Shown here one piece after another: positions 33,440 through 44,748 of a stretch of 64,000 nucleotides of DNA (position 1 is the first letter of the stretch; each line of letters opens with the position of its first letter). The notes below the pieces were generated by a model that made no database searches, had not been told where the DNA came from, and saw only the letters and a program-made list of their open reading frames with translations. This DNA is from Calliphora vicina (lineage: Eukaryota > Arthropoda > Insecta > Diptera > Calliphoridae), in the NCBI RefSeq assembly GCF_958450345.1, contig NC_088784.1:81121747-81185746 (forward strand). Reading direction: 5' to 3'. The position numbers and the translations under genes were made by a program.

Positions 33440-33760
33440 TCTTTTTCATGTGCCTATGTCAGACCTCCAAGCGGTGCCTGCTGGAAACACTCCAGGTGTG
33501 ATGATCTCATCACCTTCTTTGATTAGAAGATGATGTTGATTATTATACAACTGGAGTGGCTAATTGACAAGGCTTTAAGGGGTGAAACCGGGGCTCCGTG
33601 GTGCACGGGCCACATTCCTGGAAAGAACTTAATATTTTTAAGTTCGAAGCTGACCTGAGTCTTATCAGGTACAGCGGAGATCCTTGGCCCCAGGTCTTTT
33701 AGTCTTGTAGGATCATTGGTGAGGTTCTTCCCCAAGCGGGAAGAAGATCATTGGTTAAAG
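33440..33760. other. GC-richer island of unknown origin
   Basis: This block is clearly richer in G and C than its surroundings (for example GGGGCTCCGTGGTGCACGGG at 33590-33609) and lacks the long A/T runs seen elsewhere. It contains no intact frame I recognise. It could be a 3' fragment of a non-LTR element or a host exon relic. Confidence 0.3.
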
Positions 33761-34537
33761 TACTCATGTTTGTGCTAGTTGGACTTCGGAACACCAATTG
33801 TATCTTCTAGGTGTTGTAGACTAGCATTTAAAATTGTTGGCATGATTTTCCCAATAGTATAGACTAATTTTTATGAAAACAAAATACAAAACTTAAGGTC
33901 CTGATTTTCGAGATTTCATTCATCAAATGACTCTATTCATAATAATTATCAGTTCTCTCAAAAATGTTTTTTTCAAAGTTTAATACAGGCAAATCCTACT
34001 GATACGAAAGATATGTTGCCAGGCCCATTCGGTAAATTTTAAAATTCGTTGCATCAAGATTTATTTTTTCAATAAGTTTTAAGGGGTTTAACAGGCAATT
34101 TTGCCATATTTTGTAGTTTTTATTAATTGTTGATTTGGTGCATTGCAAAGGATTACACTACTTCGAAAATTTTTGTTTGCTCATCTAATGAAACTTATAT
34201 TTTTGAGAATAGCTAGGGACGCTAGCTAATTGGCCATTTATTGTTTTCCACCTATACGTAAAATTTTTGAGATATATGGGTTTTTATTTTTCACTTGCCC
34301 TGAGTACTACTAATGCATACTGTAGTGTACCGAATTGTGGTAATTAGGTATTTCATCGTTTTTGGGTACTCAACACTTTGGCGAAGCTACTAGATACTTT
34401 CAGAGTTGTATTTTTTTTTAAAAATTTTAAAAAAATATAACAGGAACAAAATAAATACTATTTAAAAGTACATCTTTTTTTGTAGATAAACGTTAATAAA
34501 TCGATATTAAATACAAAAGTCTAAAGACTATTTTAAA
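33761..34537. other. No gene; 33985-34045 is a repeat shared with 3475-3543
   Basis: The reverse complement of 33985-34045 contains CGAATGGGCCTGGCAACATA, matching CGAATGGGCCTGACAACATA at 3502. The rest is AT-rich. Confidence 0.5.
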
Positions 34538-35130
34538 ATGTCTTCTAGAAAGTGTAAAATGAACCCAGACCATTTTTGTTATATTTGTGGAAAAACTTTC
34601 CAGTTAAATCGAGGTTTTCCTATAATACAAATAATGCTTATTTACATTATTTTGGATTTCCCGTGTCAAATCAGGATACAAAGTGGGTCGTCCCTCATTA
34701 CAATTGCACAAATTGTAGTGAATATATTCCAGGTAAAATGAACATTAAAAATGTCAGTTTGTTTGACCCACAAAAAATAGTTTTGCCGCCACTCTACATT
34801 AAATTAGGTTTAATGAAAAATTTGGTAAAAGCTTTAGATAAGACAAAACCAGCATTTCAATATTTATGCAGCGTGTTCCCGAGTCTTTCTGAGGCTAAAT
34901 CAAAAAATGGGTGATACCAAATTTGAGTGTCTATTAACCGATGTTGAAAAAGCAGCACAAATTTTTGTGGAATAAGAAAAGTCAAAATTACAGAGATCAC
35001 ATAATTTCACATAATTATGAACTGATGGGTGTAAATATGTCCCTCAAAATTCACTTTTTACATTCTCATGTGGATTTTTTTCCCGGAAAATCTCGGACAC
35101 ATAGTGACGAACATGACTAAAACACTTCAC
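34538..35130 (+). pseudogene. Degenerate copy of an uncharacterised repeat-associated protein gene of insects
   Basis: The first frame reads NPDHFCYICGKTF, then a shifted frame has YFGFPVSNQDTKWVVPHYNC and CTNCSEYIPGK with paired cysteines, then LPPLYIKLGLMKNLVKALDK, and finally MSLKIHFLHSHVDFFPEN near 35035-35085. I recognise these blocks, in this order, as a protein family found in many scattered, uncharacterised copies in arthropod genomes and thought to be transposon-derived. This copy is much shorter than the family, with frameshifts and internal deletions. Its function is unknown. Confidence 0.6.
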
Positions 35131-35464
35131 TTTTAATTTGTTTGTCCTAATTTAATGTACATATGTTTCGTTTTTAATAGATTTTTTTTTTTAATATTTT
35201 TTCCGAAGTTAGAAGACCTAAATACAGAAATCCCCATATATTTCAATTCATGAGCAAAAACCTTGTAAACTAGTGTTATTAAAGCCTTCATTGAAAGGGA
35301 TTTCAGAAATAATTCTACCATTAAAAATATCCATTTTTAAATGAATATATATTATTTAAACGAAGCAAATTTATAACAAAAATTTGTTACGAAAGGAGTG
35401 GCACTTCTTTGATTTTTCTCCTAAGATAACTTTCTTCTTGGTTTCTCTAGCATGAACAAACGTT
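35131..35464. other. No gene recognised
   Basis: AT-rich spacer. Confidence 0.4.
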
Positions 35465-36380
35465 TTATATACTGTATCGGTATATCTGGAACTATTGGAG
35501 ATATTATAACGAATATTCAGAAGGCTGGAGCCGAGGTGTCTTCAAGTTGATCTACAGTTGTTCGGCTTCCTAGGAATAATGGAGGCCAGTTCGTGGCATA
35601 TTTACAAAAATCTTCAAAAATCCATTTATGATGAGCTGAAGTTTAAAATATAAACTGTCTTTGGGAAGATACTTACATGTGAAGGTTATCTCTTTTAGTT
35701 CAAGAGATATTTAGGTTTATTTATTATTTTTTTAATTTGCTCGAACTATGTTGGTTTTTGGATATGGCGAGCCCACGGAGCGTCGAATTTAATTTCTGAG
35801 ATTATCAGTTATATTTGCAATAAAATTCTAAATAAGTCCAACAAATTTGCTAGAAGTTATCTCGTCCCTATAAAAAGTTACGCGCATTCAAAATTGGAAC
35901 AGTTAAAAATTGCCGTATTTTTTAAATTTTTTCCCAAAAAAATTTTTTCTTTTGTAGAAAAAATTTTTTCTTCATGACTATATACAATTTTTATATGATA
36001 GGAAAGAGAATTTAAAGCAAAAGCGTATTAGATATAATTTCACTCACTTAAGTGGACATAGTCCCCCCAGTCCTATCCAAGCTCGATCAATTTTGAAAAA
36101 ACTATAAATTTGTGTAAAAAATTCTAAAAATGCAAAGCACCGATCCTCGAAAAACCTTTTTATAGCCCTATATTTTTCTAAAATACAAAGTTCGGTATTT
36201 GAAAATTGTTGCGGATTTTTGTTTAAAAATTAATTCCCGATTTGACCAATTTTGAAGGAAACCACTAGTTTTCATTACGCCTAGTAAGCTGAACAATGCG
36301 AAAACAACTCAGCTCCGAATATGATTCTTCCTTGTGAATATGATACCTCCAATAGATCCCGAATTATTTTCAAAAAAAAA

Positions 36381-37196
36381 CAAGTAAGAGTGCTATATTC
36401 GGCTATGCCGAATCTTATATACCCTTCACCTTTGTTGTGGATGCATTATTATTTTTTATAATTAGTATATAGGTATGTATGTACATTGTCCACTTTCAGC
36501 TTACAGCATCCTAAATTTATCAAGAACACAAAAAACAACAACAACGCCAAACGAAACAGAACACCAAAAGAAAAAACAAAAACAAAATACGCAAGGCAAT
36601 GAAACCAACACACATCCAAACATACGTTTAATTGTATAAAAAACAACAACAACGCCAAAAGAAAAACAAAATACGCAAAGCATGCACATTCAAACATACG
36701 ATTTGTTGATTTTTTGTCAAAAAAACCAACACACAACCAAACAAACGTTTAGTTGTATAAAAAACAACAACAAAACCAAAAGAAACAAAACACAAAAAAA
36801 AAACAAAATACGCAAAGCTTGCACATCCAACCATACGTTTTGTTGTTTTTTTGTCAAAGCATGCAATACATTGTGTTTTTTGATGAAATTTTCAGAGGTT
36901 GTCTCGGATTTTTGTTCATATCTCCGTTATTTATGGACGGATTTTGCTGATTTTAAATAGCAAAATTCTCGAAAGTATGTCTGACAGAATTGTTGAAGAT
37001 TTAGATCCCGGAGATATCTGGAGCCTTCAGAAAATTGATTTCAACAGACAGACAGACGGACATGGCTTAATCGACTCCGCTATCTATAAGGATCCAGAAT
37101 ATATATACTTTATAGGGTCGGAAATGAAAAATGTAGAAATTACAAACGGAATGACAAACTTATATATACCCTTCTCACGAAGCTGAAGGGTATAAA
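36381..37196 (+). mobile_element. DINE-1-like element (CCTTCACC subfamily)
   Basis: It starts CAAGTAAGAGTGCTATATTC with the hairpin ATTCGGCTATGCCGAAT, then ATATACCCTTCACC. The 3' part has CAGACAGACGGACATGGCTT, ATCGACTCCGC, ATATATATACTTTATAGGGT and closes with GAAGGGTATAAAAA. These are the features of Drosophila DINE-1/INE-1 and mini-me elements (GTCY tract, TA tract, inverted ends). It is non-coding. It has inserted into the right end of the T2 element. Confidence 0.85.
36531..36860 (+). repeat. Three tandem A/C-rich units inside the DINE copy
   Basis: AAAACAACAACAACGCCAAA-type starts recur at about 36530, 36641 and 36761. Each is followed by ACAAAATACGCAA and CATACGTTT-like strings. The long open frames on both strands here result from this low-complexity repetition and are not genes. 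Confidence 0.75.
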
Positions 37197-37222
37197 AAAA
37201 AACACGTTTCTAAACCCCTGTG

Positions 37223-37574
37223 TGGAAATAAATCTATAACTGCTAAACGAATAGCCCGATTTTAATGAAATTGGCTATGAAGGAGGTGCTGATAAGTGTA
37301 AATTTTGAATTTGGGCTTAAAAAAACCAATGGGGCGCCGAGCCATAAGGCACCAAGGAACAAAAACTTGGCCTCATTTTTTATTTTTGATATATCCATGG
37401 TGCCTTAATTTGAGGCATTTTGAAACGGTACCCCCTTGGTATTATATGCTCAAATTCAAAATTAAAATTTACCAACACCTCCTCTATAGCCATGGGAAAT
37501 TTTATTAAAATCCGGCTATCCTTTTACAAGTTGTAGATTTATTTATACTTTTTTTTTTCAGATCCCCCATAGTG
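37223..37574. mobile_element. Palindromic Transib-like element (family T1), left end truncated
   Basis: TGGAAATAAATCTATAACTG (37221) is mirrored by GTAGATTTATTTATAC (37532), and GAAGGAGGTG by CACCTCCTC. The right end CCCCCATAGTG reads CACTATGGGGG on the minus strand, a T1 end with CACTATG, a heptamer variant also known for Transib. The first bases of the left end are lost against the T2 end. Confidence 0.65.
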
Positions 37575-38050
37575 TTTTATAAACTTTTTTTAATAATTCG
37601 GTATCTCGGGAACTATTGGAGATCGAATTGATTCAGCTGCTCAGCTTCCTAGGTATAATGCGGGGCAGTACGCGACCCCTCTATATTTGCCACCTATTTA
37701 AAAAAATCACCTAAAATCCATTTATGAACCGAATGAGCTAAAATTTAAAATATAAATAGCCCTTGGGAAGATGATAACATGTGTAGGATATCTGTTTTAG
37801 TTACAGAGATATTTAGGTTTATTCATTTTTTTGGGCCTGGCTCACTATATGCGAACGGATATTTTCTTTCTGATTTTATATTGAAAACAACAAATAAATT
37901 TGAATTTTTTTTATTGTAAGTAAATGTTTGTTCACATTTAGTGAGGCAGACTCTTAATTTTGCTCGATTTTTTTTTATTTTTTAGATATTGCGGGCCTAC
38001 GGAGGGTCGAATTTTATTTATGAGATTATCAAATATGAAATACAAAGTTT
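37575..38050 (+). mobile_element. Transib-like T2 fragment, second copy
   Basis: TTTTATAAACTTTTTTTAAT, ATTCGGTATCTCGGGAACTA and AAAATCCATTTATGAACCGA match the left arm of the element at 59324. The later block CGGGCCTACGGAGGGTCGAA matches 35773-35795. No right end was found. Confidence 0.6.
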
Positions 38051-39098
38051 TTTTTTTGCTATCACACGGTAAATAACAATAACATATTCCAAAAAAAAAT
38101 ATACAAATATTTTAAAACAACAAAAAATATAATGTGAGCTGAAAAATATAAAGTATAGAAAATGGCTCATATATTAATCAAATCATTGAAGAACATTTTT
38201 AATATCGAAAATGGTAGAACATTGCGATACAAATTAGAATCAGAATAATAACTAATTTTCGGCACGTTATAGCTCTGCACTCTACACAGGAAAAAACGCA
38301 CATTTTCGACATAATGTTGAATTCTATATCGATGAAATTTTACGAAAAGTGGATAAATTTTCAAACCAACTTTGAATTATTTTGCATACTGGGTAGAGAA
38401 TTTTGAACTTCTGTAGAACTTTAAATTTTGTACGGCTATGGAAGATATCAAGATATCAAATATGATCGGAATCAGATGAGTAAAGATTCAAAAATTTAGG
38501 TTTCCAAAGATTTCATTAAAAATAAATATCATTTCTCCATCTGCCAAACAAACGAAATTACTTTTCCATCCAACCAATACTCGTTCCTAAGTGGTTTGTA
38601 ATATAAATGTATGTAACAAATATTGTGGAAAAAAGAACCTAAATTGTTTCCTATTTTTTATATGGAGAACAAAAAAAATATAAACTAATAGCAAAGTTCA
38701 TCAACATTTGCAAAGAGTGTGTTTCGCACACACATATTAAAATATGGGTCACACATATCCATGCATATATATACATATATTTACACACAGATACAAATAC
38801 ACACATATACATATAATAAAAAGATTTAATGTTCATTTGTTTGCTTATAAAATGTGGGTCAAAACATTCTAAAGTGTTTTATTCTTTTGTTGTTGTTGTT
38901 GCTGTTGTTATTGTAGTACTCTGTATATATTCAAAATTAAAAGCAAAAACTCTAACAAACACACAAGCAGAACTACAGTAACAGAAACAGCAACAAACAA
39001 CAATAAATGTAGTTTTTATCCACAAAAAATGTTGAAAGCATGTCCTTCGCCCCCTTTAAGACACACACTTGACATGAATATGTATATAAATATGGCTA
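38051..39098. other. No gene; CA- and TA-rich microsatellite patches
   Basis: (CACA)n/(TATA)n patches lie around 38725-38820 and GTTGTTGTTGTTGCTGTTGT at 38888. No conserved coding sequence. Confidence 0.5.
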
Positions 39099-39876
39099 AC
39101 AAGTAAGAAAGTATGGTCGGTCAAGCCCGACCATATAATACCCTACACCAAGTAAATGAGTAAAAATATTTTTCTTTTAAAATATCAATAATTTATATTC
39201 ATGAGTGATTTTCGGAAGTGGGCCTTATATGGGAGCTATGACCAATTATGGACCGATCACCTTAAAATTAGGTCGTGTGATTTATGTCTATATTAAAGTT
39301 AACTATGTTGAATTTTGTGTGTATACCAACATTTTTAAGCGATTTATGCAAGTTAAAATGATTTTCGGAAGCGGGTCTATATGGGAGCTATGACTAATTA
39401 TGGACCGATCGTAACAAAATTTGGTGACATGAATTTTATATATATAAAACTTATTTGGAGCAAAATTTGTGTAGATATATAGATAAATTTAACATTTATG
39501 ACCGATAAAGTCCAATTTCGAGGGGACATTTGTATGGGGGCTAGGTGAAATAATGGACCGATTTCAGCCAGTTTCAATAGGCTTGGTCCTTGGGCCGAAA
39601 AAGTAATATGTACCAAATTTGATCGAAATATCTTCAAAATTGCGACCTGTACTCTGCGCACAAGGTTTACATGGACAGCCAGCCAGCCAGCCAGCCAGCC
39701 AACCAGACGGACGGACGGACGGACGGACGGACGGACATCGTTTAATCGACTCAGAAAGTGATTCTAAGTCGATCGGTATACTTTAAGGTGGGTGTTAGAC
39801 TAATATTTTTGGGCGTTACAAACATCTGCACAAACGCATAATACCCTCCCCACTATGGTGGTGTAGGGTATAAAAA
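39099..39876 (+). mobile_element. DINE-1/mini-me-like element (CCTACACC subfamily), full length
   Basis: It begins ACAAGTAAGAAAGTATGGTC with the 5' hairpin TATGGTCGG...CCGACCATA. ATACCCTACACCA near the 5' end is the exact inverse of TGGTGTAGGGTAT at the 3' end. The interior carries a tandem pair of about 153 bases starting GATTTTCGGAAG (39207 and 39360). A (GCCA)n then (GACG)n tract lies at about 39674-39735, followed by CATCGTTTAATCGACTCAGA. This order matches the mini-me/DINE-1 plan known from Diptera. Non-coding. Other copies are at 47289 (-) and 60399 (+). Confidence 0.88.
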
Positions 39877-41477
39877 GCAACAGCAACAGCAACACTTTTA
39901 AAGAGATGATTTGTTTATTTTGCAACAGATTCTGTTTTGTTTTTGTTGCTGCTGTTGTTTTTATAAACTTTCTTAATAAATCAAAAACAAACAAAATAAT
40001 AAATATGAACACTTTTAAACAAACATCTTTAACGTCAGTAGGTTATTGGAGCTGGCTTCGTTAAAAGGATTTATATTTTCTACTCTTTGAGTCTTTTGTA
40101 GATTGACCTAAATTTCAAAGAAATATAAAACTGAGTTTGAGTTAATTACTTTGATACTAAATTGCATTAAGGTCATTATAATTGTTGTTTCTATTGTGGG
40201 GTGCAGATATTACGGTCTAATTAAATTCAATATTGAAATTCTCATTTGGGTTACAGAGGGTTGTGGTGTTATTAAGAACTGTTAATTGAATTTTATGGTT
40301 TGGTAATTTAACAACAACTATTGTTGAGAATATTGCTTGAAGTATTTAAGATGAAGAAGGCAATAAGCCATCATAAGAGAGGTATTATGTGGGGCTTACA
40401 AAGACGGTTGGAGGAGTTAGGTTATGTCGATGACATACATATATGTATATAAGTGATGTTATTAACCGCGTACGTAAGTGTTGCAAAATATTTAATAAAT
40501 CGAATGATAAACACAAATATTACAAACTATCGTTTTGTTGAAAGAAAAGCATGGAGTTCGTCTTATACATGATTTTGAACATCGTTGAACATCTTTGTCT
40601 AACATGGTAATAAACATTTTGCGTATTTGTAAATGCGTCAATCATGCACTGCCTGACTTCAAATTAGCCATGTTCACTGACAATGATATCAAACTTTGGA
40701 CAGATTCCCTTTATTGTGTAATTCTCCAAGACCACTTAACTAAGCAAAGATTCGGCAACGTTGATAGAGCTTGATGTATAATACAATTTGCTATAAATAA
40801 TTTAGAAATAGTGAATAATTAATTTACTAAAGAATTAGTTACTCAATTTAAAACCCGAATTAATGAACGACATAAAAAAGTTCTTAATACGTTTATATTG
40901 TATTTGAATTCAGGATCATGTCCAACTAGCTCAAATTTTTTAAAGCATAGCTCCAAAACGGAAGCTTAAGGGTTTGCAAGTCAATTATTTAGTAGATTAT
41001 TCGGAAGGGAATCTCATCAGAATATTTCTGTTGAAAATTTAATGATGGACTTTGTTTTCGAATGTTTTTTAACATTATCAAAAATACTTGAATTGTTAAC
41101 TTTAACGTTATTTTTTCTTTTTCCTTAAAAAAAAATATTAAAAAAACCGACATCAAAACTAAATTTTTTACTTTTTAAAAAAAAATTAAATTATTCGAAT
41201 AATTCGATTAGTTTTAAACGTGTTATCGAATTATTCGAACAAGTTAAAATCTCGTATTCGAATTATTCGTTTTATTCGAACAAGAGAAAAATCGAATAAT
41301 TCGAAATATAAACGCACACTACTTTTTTTAAAAAGATTGTAAAAATTAAACATGAACATATTTAGGGGGCTACAAATATGTTTATTAAATTACTTAAGAC
41401 TTCACTTAAAATATTGTTTACAAAAAAAATTCATTTGTATTTTATTTATTTTTTTACTTAATTTTCGAGATTAGCAT
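39877..41477. other. No gene; ATTCGAATAATTCG-type palindromic repeat at 41199-41308
   Basis: 41199-41308 contains several copies of GAATTATTCG and CGAATAATTCG in both orientations. The rest is AT-rich without recognised content. Confidence 0.5.
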
Positions 41478-42883
41478 CCATTTTTAAGGGTATTTTCCTA
41501 TAAACGCACTTTAATTTATGGGCCACTGTAGCATAATTAATAATGTGTGGATGATCCTTTGTTATGGATTGTTTCAAAAATACGGCCTGACATTGATTCC
41601 ACTAATTTTTTAAGCAGATTGGAATCAATTTCCTACCAAACTTGTTTAATTCTTAGTTTCATTCTGGGCATTATTTGCATAAACTTTACGGGCAATGTAT
41701 TCCCACAAGTTCTCCATTTGGATTAAGTCCGGACTACAAGCCGGCCAGTCCAACAGAGGAAGGCTATGTTCATTAAACCAAGATTTCGATTACTTAAAAA
41801 CATGGATTGCAGCATTATCTTGTTGGAATATGCAATCTTCATCCATTTTTTCATCCATAAACGAGAGAAGAACATCTTCCAACAGTTCGTTATAAATCGT
41901 ACTATTCATTTTTGTCGGCACAAAACATATTTTCGACTTGCCAACTGCAGAAAACGCTGACCAAACCATAACACTGCCACCACCGAAATTACGTTTTGAC
42001 ATCCGAACATCGTTTGATCTCAAATCGTGCCAATAGTATGAGTCAGGACCGTCTAAATTAAATTTTTTTTTCGTCAGAGAAAATTATTTTTTTTTCACTC
42101 ATCTGTCCATTTTATATATTTTCATGCGAATTTTAGACGATTTTCTTTATGGTGCTTTTTTAGCATTGGTTTACATTTCGGCTTTTTCCATTTTATGTTT
42201 TCATCGTTTCGTAAAATGTGTGCAACGTGTTTGGAAGATTCAATGGAAGATTCAATTTATTCATTATTTGTGTGGAATTCAATTTCTTGCGGGTTGCTTC
42301 TTGTGTTATTAGATTAAGCTGTCTTCTTGATAATTTTGTATTTCCCTTTGTAGGTTTGCGAACAACATAATTTTAACCTTTCTTCAAGAAATTTCTCACC
42401 ACACTTTCCGAATGATCGATTTTACGTACAATATCTCTATTGATACATCCGTGGTCGTGAAAAAATTTAATTTGAATCTTTTCTTGATCGGACAAAAAAG
42501 TTTCCTTGGGCATCTTTAAAAGATATGAAATTTAGTGATTCAAAAAGAAAAAGTTGAAGTAAATTGAGATGTTACTATTAGAAACGTACCTTTGCTTGAA
42601 AAAAACTAAAATTTATAATATTTTATTTTTAGTAACTTTTTTAAAAACAAATTTCATGTCTGCGTTTATACGAATCTTCCACTTAAAATAGCACCAAGAA
42701 CATTTGATCGCATAATTAAGCAAATAACAAGAATAAGAAAAAAAACTAGTTTACTTTCAAAAAGTTGTTAAGTTAAGTTGTCTCTCATTAAAAAAGTTAA
42801 ATTTTGCTTTTGGGTGAGAACAACAAAGATATAACAAAAATACAGAAAAAAATTAAGTGCGTTTATAGGAATATGCACCAGTG
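41478..42883 (-). mobile_element. Degenerate Tc1-like transposon, about 1.4 kb
   Basis: The right end, read inwards on the minus strand, is CACTGGTGCATATTCCTATA followed by AACGCAC, ending at 42883 next to TA. The left end at about 41490 has TTTTCCTATAAACGCACTTT, but its outermost bases are diverged. The length is normal for a Tc1/mariner element. It encloses one decayed transposase on the minus strand. Confidence 0.8.
41500..42513 (-). pseudogene. Tc1-like DDE transposase pseudogene
   Basis: From the ATG at 42513 the minus strand reads MPKETFLSDQEKIQIKFFHD, a Tc1-type helix-turn-helix start with NRDIVRKIDHSESVVRNFLK, then a stop. Near 42010-41790 one frame of 77 codons has FGGGSVMVWSAFSAVGK and FQQDNAAIH, which contains the second catalytic Asp. 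Further on, a shifted frame has ENLWEYIARKVY, with the Glu expected as the third catalytic residue. Between these blocks are stops and frameshifts, so no active enzyme is made. Confidence 0.85.
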
Positions 42884-43060
42884 TATACCCAAAAAATCGC
42901 TCCTGCTGAATTGTAACATAGATCGCCGTTTCTTCTTCATCAATCGAATTATTTGAATGATAGACATTTTTGAAATAATATACGAGATAAGGTTTTGCTC
43001 TGCTTTAAGTCATACAAGGGCAGTTCAATTAATTCATTCGTGACTTTTTGCATTTCCCCG

Positions 43061-43106
43061 CACAGTGGGGGAACTAAAAAAAAGTGGAAATAAATTTCTA
43101 ATCTGC
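43061..43106 (+). mobile_element. Solo end of Transib-like family T1
   Basis: CACAGTGGGGGAACTAAAAA and GTGGAAATAAAT match the end at 944. Only about 45 bases remain before unrelated sequence. It is preceded by CCCCG. Confidence 0.65.
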
Positions 43107-43733
43107 AACATGAAATCCATAAATTGGACTAGTGGAAAAGAAAATATATACATATTATATATCAACGTTTAGGAAATTATGTCCTCTTTTAAAAGGTGTA
43201 AAACATTTTTTAAAATTCAAAAAATTATAGAAGAGTTTTTTCAAAAATATGGGAATAAAAAAATGGTAGCTGATTTTTTTTTTGAAAATTTTTAAAATGC
43301 AATAAAAGTTTTGTTTACGGATCGTTTTTAATGAGATTTTACACTTACAGTGGTTGACAAATCAATGGAAACTTTTCCAAATATTGCATATGTAGTCCAA
43401 AATTTCAAATATTTTTTTAAAATAAATTTTTTTTAGTATTTTACTTGTATAGTTTTATTTATATAAATTAACTGAAAAACGAACAACATAATTAATTATA
43501 TTCTGAAAAAGGGAACGAAATTAAAAATATTCACTATTTCGCTACTGACAAATCAATGGAAACTTTTAAACTTCTGCAAGAAAGAAGTGTAAAACGAAAA
43601 TAATATTTAAAAGAGCGATGTAAAAAGCATCCTGTTTACAGTTATTTTATTTTATTTTTAAATTCTGGTAATTTTTCACAATTTCTTTTTCTAAGTTTTT
43701 CGCATAATTGCTTTTTTTTCAAAGTTAATGAAA

Positions 43734-44293
43734 ATGGCTAAAGTTAAGATTTACGAACACATAAAAAAATAAAATAATTAACGATTTTTAAAGCTGGTTT
43801 AAAACAAAAAAGTATCTGTGACAAATATTCAATAAATAAGTCAGCAGTTTCAAAAATTATAAAGAAATTTTGTGAGACCGGTTCTGTAAAAACTCAACAT
43901 TTAGATGGAAGACCTAGTAAGATAATTTAATAGCGAGAGAGTTCAAGAAATTCAAGGTTGTTAATAGCCAAAAATTAGAAATAAGTACCCAACAGTTAGT
44001 CGCAGTGCAAATGAGGCTGGTCTTGGTTGCTATCGTCCTGTGAGAAAACCACTCATTTCTAAAAAGAACCGTTCTGGTTGTCTACAATTTGCCAGGGATC
44101 ATTTAAACTGGTCGATACAGAAATGGAATACTGTCCTTTTTTCCGACAGTATTCGGGCAGTGATGGGAGCACATTTGTAAGACGACCAAAGGGAAAAAGA
44201 TTAGATCCAAAGTACACAAATAAGACTGTAAATATTATGGTATGGGGATGTTTTTCAGGGCAAGGAATGGGCCCAATTCATATTATAAAAGAC
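43734..44293 (+). pseudogene. Tc1-like transposase, N-terminal half, decayed
   Basis: From the ATG at 43734 (MAKVKIYEHIK) stops follow quickly. Later frames show a helix-turn-helix region (SAVSKIIKKFCETGSVKT, about 43840-43900), then VLFSDS near 44130 with the first catalytic Asp, and NIMVWGCFSGQGMGPIHII at 44231-44287. The second Asp and third acidic residue are absent because the gene is broken by an insertion. Confidence 0.8.
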
Positions 44294-44748
44294 ACACAGA
44301 GAAAACAGATTCGTTGTGGCAACCGAATTTGTCGCCAATCGAATTCGTTCGGTTCCAGGTACTATCGCATGATTCGATTGCAATAACAGAATAATTCGAT
44401 TTACATTACTGTATATATAAATCATGTAACCATTTTAAAATAATAATTCGGCTGAAAGAACTGAAACTATCAGAACGTGTAACTGAAATATTATTTATTA
44501 CACATATATTTGTGGATCGCATTAAAAACAAAATTTTATTTTATATTTCTCCTTAAATTTACAAAAATACATTATTGGGCAGTAAAAATTTTAAATATTA
44601 AGACTCCAATTCTTCCGTATACTTCTTCTTGTGTGTATCTTCTTTATTCTCTTGTCATATTCCATGTTCTCAATTTATTGAATGCCATAATAGCGAAAAG
44701 GGCAATTGTTTTTCACCGAAAGCGCTGCGAAATATAAAATACGCATTA

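Larger units (their letters stand above)
35465..37222. mobile_element. Transib-like palindromic element (family T2), interrupted by a DINE copy
   Basis: 35465-36380 shares with 37575-38050 and 59324-59680 the blocks GGTATATCTGGAACTATTGG, AGGTGTCTTCAAGTTGAT and AAAATCCATTTATGA, and ends AATAGATCCCGAATTATTTT. The right terminus resumes after the inserted DINE copy at about 37199 with GTTTCTAAACCCCTGTG. In the intact copy at 59324 that end reads GTTTCTAAGCCACTGTG. The left terminus is eroded. Confidence 0.6.

Noticed and set aside
36449..36960. Several overlapping open frames of 60-95 codons on both strands
   Set aside because: They lie in A/C-rich tandem units inside a DINE-like element. The frames mirror each other and have low-complexity products rich in F, V, K, N and Q.
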